DNA of 64,000 bases, from positions 372,001-436,000 of the forward strand of contig NZ_JADUCM010000001.1 of assembly GCF_016009175.1 (NCBI RefSeq), in the 5' to 3' direction. Shown here piece by piece: positions 47,910-56,294 of the stretch. Source of the DNA: Pseudomonas alkylphenolica. GTDB taxonomy: Bacteria; Pseudomonadota; Gammaproteobacteria; Pseudomonadales; Pseudomonadaceae. The position numbers were made by a program, and so were the translations under genes. The stretch's first letter is position 1. Every line of letters starts with the position of its first letter. The notes beneath the pieces were generated by a model. It ran no database searches. It was given only the letters and a program-made list of their open reading frames with translations, and was not told where the DNA came from.

Positions 47910-48686
47910 TCAGTTGCCGGCCCGCTCGGGCTTTAGCGAAACCACCGTCAGCCACGGGCTGTACTGCCGGACCTGGATGGGCAGGGTGCCTGCCAACTGG
48001 CGCAGCGCCCGATCGCTGTCATCGGTGGGTACCGTCGCCGTCACCTGCAGCGTCGACAACGCCTGTTTGTCGAACCACACAAGGCCTGCCCGGTGACGCG
48101 CCAGGCGCTCGAGCACCTCGGAAAGTGGCTGGTCATCGGCGGCCAAATGATGGGTGTTCCAGGCGGTCTCCACGGCCTGGCTGTCGACCGCTTGCACCAC
48201 ACCCGGACCTGTTGCATCGAAACGCAGGCGCTGGCCAGCGTTCAGCGTCCGGCTATGCCCGGCGCTGTCGACCCGGGCGGCGGACTCGAGCAGGGTGACG
48301 ATCGTGGCATCTTCCAGGCGCTCGACAATCAAGCGTGTGCCTAGCGCACGGATGCTCCCTTGCGGGGTGACGACATTGAACGGGCGTTGTGGATCGTCGG
48401 CGACGTGCACCCGCACTTCGCCGCGCAGCAGGTTGACCCGGCGCTGTTGAGGGTCGTACTGCAGGTCAACGGCGGTGCTCGCGTCCAGATCGATCTGGCT
48501 GCCATCGCCCAGCCGTTCGCTGCGCCGTTCATTACTGGCCGTGCTCAGGTCCGCCAGGGCAAAGCCTTGCTGCAGGTACGGGCTGGCCAGCAGGGTGGAG
48601 GCGCTGATCAATGCCAGCAGGGCAAAAATGGAGAGGTTGCGGCCCTGGCGGCGCACCTGTGCGGGTACTGCAGGCTTCATGGGCAT
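47910..48686 (-). CDS. FecR-like protein without cytoplasmic anti-sigma region
   Basis: A 258-residue protein. A membrane helix at about residues 18-36 opens the chain directly. A FecR domain follows (ERLGDGSQIDLDASTAVDLQYD; RGEVRVHVADDPQRPFNV; ALGTRLIVE), then a C-terminal DUF4974-like region (LSEVLERLARHRAGLVW; LPIQVRQYSPWLTVV). Normal FecR anti-sigma factors are about 310-330 residues, with 70-80 cytoplasmic residues before the helix that bind an ECF sigma factor. That part is missing here, and there is no ECF sigma gene next to it. An internal ATG at 48680 is also a possible start. It may be a remnant or a periplasmic sensor used with another partner. Confidence 0.78.
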   Translation of the reverse strand: MPMKPAVPAQVRRQGRNLSIFALLALISASTLLASPYLQQGFALADLSTASNERRSERLGDGSQIDLDASTAVDLQYDPQQRRVNLLRGEVRVHVADDPQRPFNVVTPQGSIRALGTRLIVERLEDATIVTLLESAARVDSAGHSRTLNAGQRLRFDATGPGVVQAVDSQAVETAWNTHHLAADDQPLSEVLERLARHRAGLVWFDKQALSTLQVTATVPTDDSDRALRQLAGTLPIQVRQYSPWLTVVSLKPERAGN

Positions 48687-48801
48687 CTACGCTTGCCGGT
48701 CTTGACTTGAGTGTAACCCACGGCGTGCAGCCTATACTCCAGGGCTGACCGAATCGCGACCGGGCCACGGCCCCCCACCAGGCAGATAGGGAGTTTGCAG
48801 C

Positions 48802-49020
48802 GTGAGCGAAGAACCTAAAGTAAAAGGACCCGCGTCCTATTTCCCTTCCATTGAAAAGAAGTACGGCCAGCCGGTAGCGCACTGGCTGAGCCTGCTGCAA
48901 ACCCTGAGCGGCAAGAAGCACATGGAGATGGTGGCGTGGCTCAAGGCCGAGCACGGCATGGGCCACGGTCACGCCAATGCGCTGGTGGCGTATTTCCTGG
49001 CGGGCGGCAAAGGCAAATGA
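48802..49020 (+). CDS. DUF4287 domain protein
   Basis: A 72-residue soluble protein starting at GTG with AGGGAG at the usual distance. The sequence YFPSIEKKYGQPVAHWLSLL and later LKAEHGMGHGHANALVAYFL are the DUF4287 hallmarks. Function unknown. It converges on the alkylsulfatase gene. Confidence 0.85.
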   Translation: MSEEPKVKGPASYFPSIEKKYGQPVAHWLSLLQTLSGKKHMEMVAWLKAEHGMGHGHANALVAYFLAGGKGK

Positions 49021-49048
49021 GCAATGCCGCCCGGCCAGTTGCCCGGCG

Positions 49049-51028
49049 TTAAGGGGTAACGATGTTGAACCAGAATTTGTAGGTGTCCAGCAGCCCCATG
49101 AACGTCGCGAACGCCTGGGGTTGCCCCTCCAGTTTTGCCTCGCCGTCCTTGATCTTCTCTGCCAGGGAGCCCTGGCCCATCTGGATGTCCAGCAAGGTAC
49201 TCATCTTCAGTGTCAGGCTGGCGTCGGCATTTGGCGCTGGCGTGTAACGGTAGTTGAGCACACCGTTTTCCACCCGCAGGTTGTACTGTTTGCCCAGGTC
49301 GGTGAAGTCCAGGTTCAGCGAGATTTTCTTGCCGGCCGCTGCCGGGCCGTTGAGGCGCACCGCCAGGTAATCGAAGAGCATCTCCGGGGACATGGCGCGG
49401 ATCATGTCGGCGCTGGCGGTTTTCAGGCCGCCGCTCTGCGGCACGCCGTTGCGCAGTTCATAGGCGCCTTGCAGGTACACCGAACGCCACGGGCCGGACT
49501 CGGCCTGGTAGCCCAGTTGCTCGTAGGTGTCGGCGAGCAGGTTTTTCGCCTGCAGGTTGTCCGGGTCGGCAAACACAGCATGTTTGAGTGCTTCGGCCAC
49601 CCAGCGGTACTCGCCTTTGTCGAAGTCGGCGCGGGCCTTGCGCAGCAGTTCAGCCGAGCCGCCCATGTACTCGACGTACTTCTTCGCCGCCGGTACCGGT
49701 GGCAGGTTGTCGAGGTTGGACGGGTTGGCGTCGTACCAGCCCATGTAGCGCTGGTACACGGCGCGGGCATTGTGTTTCAGGGTGCCGTAGTAGCCACGGT
49801 TGAACCATTCCTGATCCAGTTCCGGTGGCAGGGTGATTGCGTCGGCAATTTCCTCGCCGTTGTAGCCTTCGTTCATCAGGCGCACGGTCTGGTCATGCAC
49901 GTATTTGTACAGGTCACGCTGTTTGCCGAGAAAACGGGCAATGCGCGCCTGGCCCCAGGTCGGCCAGTGGTGGCTCTGGAACTCGACGTCAACCTTGTCG
50001 CCGTAGAGTTCCAGGCTTTGCTCGATGAAGTGTGACCACTGCAGGGCGTCCCGCACTTCGGCGCCGCGCAGGGTGTAGATGTTGTGCATCTGGCGGGTGA
50101 CGTTCTCGGCCATCCACAAGGCCTTGAACTGCGGGAAATAGGTGTTCATTTCGGTCGGGGCTTCGGACCCCGGCGTCAGCTGGAAGACCATTTTCACACC
50201 GTCGACGGTGAGTTCCTGGCCGGTTCGGGTGATCGCCTCGGTGGGGTGGATCATCGAGATCTGGCCCGTCGAGATGGTCTGGCCCAGGCCTGCAGAGACG
50301 CCGCCCTGAGGGCTGCGTGGCAGCATCGCGCCATACATGTACACCGCACGACGCGACATGGCATTGCCGGCGACGATGTTCTCGCTCACCGCATGCTCGC
50401 TGAAGTCCGGCGGGGCGATCAGCCGCACCTTGCCGTCTTTGACATCCTGCTCGTTGATGATGCCCCGGGTGCCGCCGAAATGGTCGGCATGCGAATGGCT
50501 GTACACCACGGCAACGATCGGCTTTTTGCCCAGGTGCTCATTCACCAGCTCCAGTGCGGCTTTGGCTGTTTCCACCGACAGCAGCGGGTCGAAGACGATC
50601 CAGCCGGTCTCGCCTTCGATGAAGGTGATGTTGGACAGGTCGTAGCCACGCACCTGGTAGATCTTGTCGGTGACCTTGAACAAACCGTATTGCATGTTCA
50701 GCTGGGCAATACGCCACAGGCTCGGGTTCACGGTGTCGGGTGCCGCCTTGTCGATACCGATGTAGCGCTGGTACGTCGCCATGTCCCAGACCACCTTGCC
50801 ACTGGCATCGCGGATGCTCAGCTCCTTGGGTTGGGCGATCAGGCCGCGCTGGGCATCTTCGAAGTCCTGGCGGTCGTTGAAGGGCAGGGCCTTGAGGACG
50901 GCGGCGTTGGCCTGGCGAGTAATTTCGGTGGCGGGCTTGGGTGCTTCGGGTTCGGCATGCGCCGACAGGGCCAGCCAGGGCAGGGCGGCTGCCATCGCGA
51001 AAGCGCGGGACGATCGGGTAGAGAGCAT
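49049..51028 (-). CDS. sdsA1: Secreted alkylsulfatase (SdsA1 type)
   Basis: A 659-residue exported enzyme with a Sec signal peptide (cleavage near AHA at about residue 25). A metallo-beta-lactamase domain carries the zinc motif SHSHADHFGG, later AENVTRQMHN with its zinc-binding Glu, and QSHHWPTWG. The dimerisation and SCP2-like C-terminal lipid-binding regions follow, the usual order in SdsA1. Such enzymes cut primary alkyl sulfates such as SDS to alcohol and sulfate. Full length. It is divergent from the DUF1302-DUF1329 operon. Confidence 0.9.
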   Translation of the reverse strand: MLSTRSSRAFAMAAALPWLALSAHAEPEAPKPATEITRQANAAVLKALPFNDRQDFEDAQRGLIAQPKELSIRDASGKVVWDMATYQRYIGIDKAAPDTVNPSLWRIAQLNMQYGLFKVTDKIYQVRGYDLSNITFIEGETGWIVFDPLLSVETAKAALELVNEHLGKKPIVAVVYSHSHADHFGGTRGIINEQDVKDGKVRLIAPPDFSEHAVSENIVAGNAMSRRAVYMYGAMLPRSPQGGVSAGLGQTISTGQISMIHPTEAITRTGQELTVDGVKMVFQLTPGSEAPTEMNTYFPQFKALWMAENVTRQMHNIYTLRGAEVRDALQWSHFIEQSLELYGDKVDVEFQSHHWPTWGQARIARFLGKQRDLYKYVHDQTVRLMNEGYNGEEIADAITLPPELDQEWFNRGYYGTLKHNARAVYQRYMGWYDANPSNLDNLPPVPAAKKYVEYMGGSAELLRKARADFDKGEYRWVAEALKHAVFADPDNLQAKNLLADTYEQLGYQAESGPWRSVYLQGAYELRNGVPQSGGLKTASADMIRAMSPEMLFDYLAVRLNGPAAAGKKISLNLDFTDLGKQYNLRVENGVLNYRYTPAPNADASLTLKMSTLLDIQMGQGSLAEKIKDGEAKLEGQPQAFATFMGLLDTYKFWFNIVTP

Positions 51029-51202
51029 GAATCACCTGTAAGTGAGGGGCGAAAGACGTCTACCCGGCACCTTAGGGGCACGGTCGCGGCCATCCAATAC
51101 TGAAAAGGAGTGACTGCGGGGATGAATCTCGGCCTGTCACTGCGCGACGCAGCCAGCTCCGCGCTCGCCTGCAGGCAGACCGATGGCCATGGGCAAAAAT
51201 CC

Positions 51203-51218
51203 TCATCCTTTCGGATGA
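51203..51218. promoter_or_regulatory. Palindrome in the sulfatase/DUF1302 divergent region
   Basis: TCATCC-TTTC-GGATGA is a perfect 16-base dyad in the 289-base region between the two divergent units, about 100 bases from the DUF1302 start and 175 from the sulfatase start. It could be an operator for a dimeric regulator shared by both. The rest of this region shows no gene. Confidence 0.4.
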
Positions 51219-51317
51219 ATTTCAATATCACTCCTTCGCCTGTTACCTCCGCATCCCTGAATCATTAGCGTTGGCCACCGATTCAACGCCGATTGGCAAA
51301 CAGCAGGGATTAGTCGC

Positions 51318-53234
51318 ATGACTACAACAACAAAACGCGTACGGTTCCAACGCAGTGCTTTGGCCAGCACCATTGCCTTGTGCATCGCGGGGCAGGCTCA
51401 CGCCGTGGACTTCACCCTCGGAGAAATCGAAGGGCAGTTCGACTCCTCCTTGTCGGTAGGGGCCAGCTGGTCGACGCAAAGCCCGCATCAGGGCTATATC
51501 GGCGGCAACAATGGCGGTTCGGGGCTATCGCAAACCAGCGATGACGGTCATCTCAACTTCAAGAAAGGCGAAACCTTCTCGAAGATCTTCAAGGGCATCC
51601 ACGACCTTGAGCTCAAGTACGGCGACAGCGGCGTGTTCGTGCGTGGCAAGTACTGGTATGACTTCGAGCTCAAGGATGAAAGCCGGCCGTTCAAGGACAT
51701 CGACGACCACGGCCGCAAAGAGGGCGCCAAGGCGTCCGGAGCGCAGTTGCTCGATGCTTTCGTCTATCACAACTACACCATCGCCGAGCAACCGGGCTCG
51801 GTGCGCCTGGGCAAGCAGGTGGTGAGCTGGGGTGAGAGCACTTTCATCCAGAACAGCATCAACTCGATCAACCCGGTCGATGTCTCGGCGTTCCGCCGCC
51901 CCGGGGCAGAAATCAAGGAAGGGCTGATTCCGGTCAACATGTTCTACGTGTCGCAGAGCCTGACCGACAGCCTGTCTGCCGAAGCCTTCTACCAGCTGGA
52001 ATGGGACCAGACCGTCGTCGATAACTGCGGCACCTTCTTCTCGCAAGCCGACGTGGTCGCCGATGGTTGCACCGGCAATCTCAATGTCCTGCGGCCACAG
52101 CTCGGCGCGTTCGGGCCGTTGCTGGGTTACCAGACCACCTCCGAAGGCGTGGTGATCCCCCGCGGTAGCGACCGCGATGCCCGTGACAGCGGCCAATGGG
52201 GCGCCGCACTGCGTTACCTGTTCGAGCCGCTGAATGCCGAGTTTGGCGCCTACTTCATGAACTACCACAGCCGCGCGCCATTCTTCAGTACCCAGGCCGC
52301 CAGCCGTGCCGACTACCAGCAATCGGCTGCGGTGCTGGCCGGAGGGGTACCGGCGATTCCGGCCGCCGCGCGCTCGGGGGCGGCGATTGCCAACGTGGCG
52401 GGCGGCAGCCAGTACTTCATCGAGTACCCGGAAGACATCCGCCTGTACGGCCTGAGCTTCTCCACCACCTTGCCCACCGGCACGGCGTGGTCGGGCGAGA
52501 TCAGCTACCGCCCGAACGCGCCGGTGCAGTTGAACACCACCGACGTGCTGTATGCCGGGGTACGCGGGATTGCCGGCCTGAACCCGGCGTTTGCACCGTT
52601 CAGCCAGTATTCGGTATTGGGCGGTGACCCGGCGTCGATCCCCGACAGCACCCTGCATGGTTATAACCGCAAGGAAATTACCCAGCTCCAGACCACCTTT
52701 ACGCACTTCTTCGACCAGATCATGGGCGCGGAGCGCCTGACCCTGATCGGTGAAGTCGGGGTCGCCCATATCGGTGGGCTGGAGAAAACCTCTGAAGCGC
52801 GCTACGGCCGTGATCCGGTGTACGGCCCGGGTGCATTACCCGGTGTGCTGACCGGTGGCTTGCCGTCTTGCGAGGCGATCAATGCCGGTACCTTCGCCGG
52901 TACCCCGGCAGCGGCCAACTCCAGCAAGTACTGCAACAGCAAGGGCTACGCCACCACCACCTCCTGGGGTTATCGCGCCCGCGCCATCTGGGATTACCCC
53001 AACGTGTTTGCCGGGGTCAACCTCAAGCCGAGCGTGGCCTGGTCACACGATGTTGACGGTTACGGCCCCAACGGCCTGTTCAATGAAGGCGCCAAGGCCG
53101 TCAGCCTCGGGCTGGATGCCGATTACCGAAACGCCTACACCGCCGGCATTTCGTTCACCAATTTCTTTGGTGGCGATTACAACCCCACCACCGACCGCGA
53201 TTTCCTGGCGCTGAGCCTGGGCATGAGCTTCTAA
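51318..53234 (+). CDS. DUF1302 family outer-membrane-type protein
   Basis: A 638-residue protein with a signal peptide (residues 1-29, cleavage at AHA-V). The remainder alternates glycine/aromatic beta-strands, as expected for an outer-membrane barrel, and ends in a Phe (LGMSF), the barrel-sorting signal. It matches the DUF1302 family seen beside DUF1329 proteins in pseudomonads, often linked to sterol or hydrophobic-substrate catabolism. No ribosome site is striking. It is followed 28 bases later by the DUF1329 gene. Confidence 0.85.
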   Translation: MTTTTKRVRFQRSALASTIALCIAGQAHAVDFTLGEIEGQFDSSLSVGASWSTQSPHQGYIGGNNGGSGLSQTSDDGHLNFKKGETFSKIFKGIHDLELKYGDSGVFVRGKYWYDFELKDESRPFKDIDDHGRKEGAKASGAQLLDAFVYHNYTIAEQPGSVRLGKQVVSWGESTFIQNSINSINPVDVSAFRRPGAEIKEGLIPVNMFYVSQSLTDSLSAEAFYQLEWDQTVVDNCGTFFSQADVVADGCTGNLNVLRPQLGAFGPLLGYQTTSEGVVIPRGSDRDARDSGQWGAALRYLFEPLNAEFGAYFMNYHSRAPFFSTQAASRADYQQSAAVLAGGVPAIPAAARSGAAIANVAGGSQYFIEYPEDIRLYGLSFSTTLPTGTAWSGEISYRPNAPVQLNTTDVLYAGVRGIAGLNPAFAPFSQYSVLGGDPASIPDSTLHGYNRKEITQLQTTFTHFFDQIMGAERLTLIGEVGVAHIGGLEKTSEARYGRDPVYGPGALPGVLTGGLPSCEAINAGTFAGTPAAANSSKYCNSKGYATTTSWGYRARAIWDYPNVFAGVNLKPSVAWSHDVDGYGPNGLFNEGAKAVSLGLDADYRNAYTAGISFTNFFGGDYNPTTDRDFLALSLGMSF

Positions 53235-53262
53235 GCACAGACACCGAACGAGGATTCCTGTG

Positions 53263-54636
53263 ATGAGTAAAAACAATAACTACCTGATGTATACCGGTGC
53301 CGTGGTGCTTAGCCTGCTGGCCGGCACAGCCACGGCCAAGGTCTCGCCGCAGGAGGCGGAAAAGCTCGGTACCAGCCTGACCCCGCTGGGCGCCGAAAAA
53401 GCCGGCAACGCCGACGGCAGCATCCCGGCCTGGACCGGCGGTTTGCCGACCAATGCCGGTGCGGTGGACAGCAAAGGGTTTCTTGCCGACCCGTTTGCCG
53501 ACGAGAAGCCGCTGTTCACCATCACCGCCCAGAACGCAGCGCAGTACAAGGACAAGCTGTCAGCCGGGCAGATGGCCATGCTGGCGCGCTACCCGGACAC
53601 TTACAAGATCCCGGTGTACAAGACCCACCGCACCGCTGCCGTGCCGCAGAATATTTATGCGCTGGCCAAGGTCAGCGCGCTTAACACCGAAGGGGTCGAT
53701 GGCGGCAACGGCCTGGTCGGCTTCAACGACAGCCGTTACTACGCGTTCCCGCAGCCCAAGACGGGCGTCGAAGTGGTATGGAACCACACCACCCGTTACC
53801 GCGGCGGTAACATCAAGCGCCTGATGACCCGGGTGCAGCCGCAGGCCAACGGTGCGTTCAGCATGGTCGAGTTCGAGGACGAGATCTCCTACCCGGCGGA
53901 GCTGGGGGAGGGCGCCGACAAGGGCGGTAACATCCTGTTCTACTTCATTCAGCGGGTAACGGCGCCGTCGCGCCTGGCCGGTAGCGTGCTGCTGGTTCAC
54001 GAGACCATCGACCAGGTCAAGGAGCCGCGCCTGGCCTGGCTCTACAACGCTGGCCAACGCCGTGTGCGCCGTGCCCCGCAGGTGGCGTATGACGGCCCGG
54101 CAACGGCAGCCGATGGCCTCGCAACGTCGGACAACTACGACATGTTCAACGGTGCACCGGATCGCTACGAGTGGGAACTGGTCGGCAAGAAGGAGATGTA
54201 CATCCCCTACAACAGCTACAAGCTGGACTCGCCGAACCTCAAGTACGAGGACATTCTCAAGGCCGGTCACATCAACCAGGACCTGACCCGCTACGAGCTG
54301 CACCGGGTGTGGGAAGTGGTGGCCAAGCTCAAGCCCAACGAGCGCCATATCTACGCCACGCGCCACATGTACTTCGACGAGGACAGCTGGGAGCTGGCCG
54401 AGGTGGATCACTACGACGGCCGTGGCCAGCTGTGGCGTGTAGGGGAAGGCCATATTCAGCAGTACTACCACAAGCAGGTGCCCGGCTATACCGCTGAAAC
54501 CCTGTATGACCTGGTGGCCGGGCGCTATTCGGTGGTGGGTCTGAAGAACGAAGAAAAACGCAGCATCGAGTTTGGTTTCAAAAGTGTGGCGGCCAACTAT
54601 ACGCCTGCAGCATTGCGCCAGGCTGGCGTGCGCTGA
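53263..54636 (+). CDS. DUF1329 family exported protein
   Basis: A 457-residue protein with an N-terminal signal peptide (GTATA-KVSP, about residue 25). The body carries PAWTGGLP, NAAQYKDKLSAGQMAML, YPDTYKIPVYKTHRTAA, QVAYDGPATA and AERDRYEWEL-type segments usual in DUF1329 proteins, which resemble outer-membrane lipoprotein-handling folds. An alternative start is GTG at 53260. GAGGA lies before it. It forms an operon with the DUF1302 gene and probably shares its role in transport of a hydrophobic compound; the substrate is unknown. Confidence 0.85.
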   Translation: MSKNNNYLMYTGAVVLSLLAGTATAKVSPQEAEKLGTSLTPLGAEKAGNADGSIPAWTGGLPTNAGAVDSKGFLADPFADEKPLFTITAQNAAQYKDKLSAGQMAMLARYPDTYKIPVYKTHRTAAVPQNIYALAKVSALNTEGVDGGNGLVGFNDSRYYAFPQPKTGVEVVWNHTTRYRGGNIKRLMTRVQPQANGAFSMVEFEDEISYPAELGEGADKGGNILFYFIQRVTAPSRLAGSVLLVHETIDQVKEPRLAWLYNAGQRRVRRAPQVAYDGPATAADGLATSDNYDMFNGAPDRYEWELVGKKEMYIPYNSYKLDSPNLKYEDILKAGHINQDLTRYELHRVWEVVAKLKPNERHIYATRHMYFDEDSWELAEVDHYDGRGQLWRVGEGHIQQYYHKQVPGYTAETLYDLVAGRYSVVGLKNEEKRSIEFGFKSVAANYTPAALRQAGVR

Positions 54637-54698
54637 GCAGGTGATGGGCTAGTGCCGTTGGCCTGATGGCCGCGGTGAAGGGATCGACGCTGGTCTTT

Positions 54699-54726
54699 AA
54701 GGCAACCCTCGGGTTGCCTTTTTTTT
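54699..54726 (+). terminator. Rho-independent terminator after the DUF1329 gene
   Basis: AAGGCAACCC pairs perfectly with GGGTTGCCTT, followed by six T. It ends the DUF1302-DUF1329 operon. Confidence 0.9.
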
Positions 54727-54796
54727 GGGGCGGCTAGGTGATTCTGGCGAGTGTGATCGTTGGGTTCGGGGGCTTGTCAACCCCATGAAACAGGAT

Positions 54797-54828
54797 AAAA
54801 AAGCCCCGCGAGCGTGAGCAGGCGGGGC
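54797..54828 (-). terminator. Rho-independent terminator after oprN
   Basis: On the minus strand GCCCCGC (54822-54828) pairs with GCGGGGC (54803-54809), followed by a run of T. It ends the mexEF-oprN operon. Confidence 0.9.
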
Positions 54829-54866
54829 AAAGGGCCGGTCAGAAACCAACCAAAGGAGTCGTTGAA

Positions 54867-56294
54867 TCAGTTCGCAGCGGCCACGCTCTCAACCTGCCAG
54901 CCACCGCCAAGGGCCTTGTAGATGGCAACGATGCCGCGGTACAGGTCGACCTCACCTTGGGCCTGGGCGTCTTCGGCGCTGAGGCGTTCGCGTTCTGCAT
55001 CAAGCAGTACCAGGTAGTCCACGGTGCCTTCGCGGTAGCGGATCGAGGCCAGGTCGGCCGCCTTGCGGCTCGCTTCGCTCTGGCGCAGCAGGGCGAGCAG
55101 GCGTTGCTGGCGCTTGCTGTAGTCACTGAAGGCATTTTCCGATTCTTCCAGTGCCAGCAGAACCTGTTGCTCGTAGTTGGCCAATGCACCTTCGGCGTCG
55201 GCGTTGGCGCCGCGCAACCGCGCCCGCACGCTGCCCAGGTCGAACGCTGCCCAGGTAATGCTCGGGCCTAGCGCCCAGGCATTGGCGGCCGACGAGCCCA
55301 GTTGCGAGCCGCGCGCAGCGGTAAAGCCGAGGAAGCCACTGAGGCTGACCCGCGGGAACAGGTCGGCAGTGGCCACGCCGATGTTGGCGGTGGCCGCCGC
55401 CAGCTGGCGCTCGGCGCTGCGAATGTCCGGGCGGCGCTTGAGCAGTTCACCCGGGGCGCCCACCGGCAACGCCTTGGCAATCGCCGGCAACTGGGCTGGC
55501 GACAGATCGATACTCAATGCATCCGGGCGCTGCCCCAGCAAGGTGGCGATGCGGTTGCGTGCGCGAACCTGCTCGGCCTGCAGCTGCGGTACGGTGGCCT
55601 CGACTTCTGCCAGCCGCGCATCCGCCCGCACCACATCCAGGTCGTTGCCGACACCGGCATCGCGCAGGGTTTCGGTAATGCCGCGTGAGTCCTGCTGGGT
55701 CTTGAGGTTGGCCAGGGCAATTTTCTCGCGCAACTGCGCACCGCGCAGCTGGCCGTAGGCGTCGACCAGCTCGGCGATCAAGCTGACCTGCAACTGTTGC
55801 AAGTCGGCCTGGGCGGCGTCCTGCTGGGCTTCGCTGGCTTCCAGCTGGCGCTGGATACGACCGAACAGGTCCAGCTCCCAGGCCATGTCCAGACCCAGGT
55901 CGTAGCGCTCGCTGTTGACCCGGTCATCGGTCTGGCCCGGGATCTGGCCTTTGCCCAGGTCACTGCTGGCCCGGCTGGTCACTGTCGGCAGGGCGTCATT
56001 GCTGACATCGTCGCGAATCGCCCGGGCCGCCTTGAGGCGGGCAAAGGCGATGCGCAACTCGCGGTTGCCCTGCAGCGACTGGCTGACCAGCTGGTTGAGC
56101 ACCGGGTCGTCAAACTGCTTCCACCAGATGCTTTCGAAGCGGCTGCGGTCAAACTCGGCCTTGGCGGCAGGGTCGTTGGCGGCGCTCAGTTGCGCCGCAG
56201 CAGTGTCCGGGGTCTTGTAGTCCGGGCCCACCGCACAGGCGGCCAGGGCCAGGACCAGCAGGCTCGGCATGAAAAGTTTCACACGGCTGTTCAT
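54867..56294 (-). CDS. oprN: Outer-membrane efflux channel OprN (TolC/OprM family)
   Basis: A 475-residue lipoprotein. The signal peptide ends in LAAC with the lipid-bearing cysteine at residue 20. The two repeats of the OEP/TolC fold are visible, each with a helical pair (RELRIAFARLKAARAIRD; LRDAGVGNDLDVVRADARLAE), and PDIRSAERQLAAATANIGVA is the usual OprM-type signature. The ATG overlaps the mexF stop as ATGA. It forms the outer exit duct of the MexEF pump. A longer frame upstream is not coding. Confidence 0.93.
   Translation of the reverse strand: MNSRVKLFMPSLLVLALAACAVGPDYKTPDTAAAQLSAANDPAAKAEFDRSRFESIWWKQFDDPVLNQLVSQSLQGNRELRIAFARLKAARAIRDDVSNDALPTVTSRASSDLGKGQIPGQTDDRVNSERYDLGLDMAWELDLFGRIQRQLEASEAQQDAAQADLQQLQVSLIAELVDAYGQLRGAQLREKIALANLKTQQDSRGITETLRDAGVGNDLDVVRADARLAEVEATVPQLQAEQVRARNRIATLLGQRPDALSIDLSPAQLPAIAKALPVGAPGELLKRRPDIRSAERQLAAATANIGVATADLFPRVSLSGFLGFTAARGSQLGSSAANAWALGPSITWAAFDLGSVRARLRGANADAEGALANYEQQVLLALEESENAFSDYSKRQQRLLALLRQSEASRKAADLASIRYREGTVDYLVLLDAERERLSAEDAQAQGEVDLYRGIVAIYKALGGGWQVESVAAAN

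Noticed and set aside
48532..48972. A minus-strand frame upstream of the FecR gene as its missing anti-sigma domain
   Set aside because: It is in a different frame, overlaps the DUF4287 gene, and shows no anti-sigma features.
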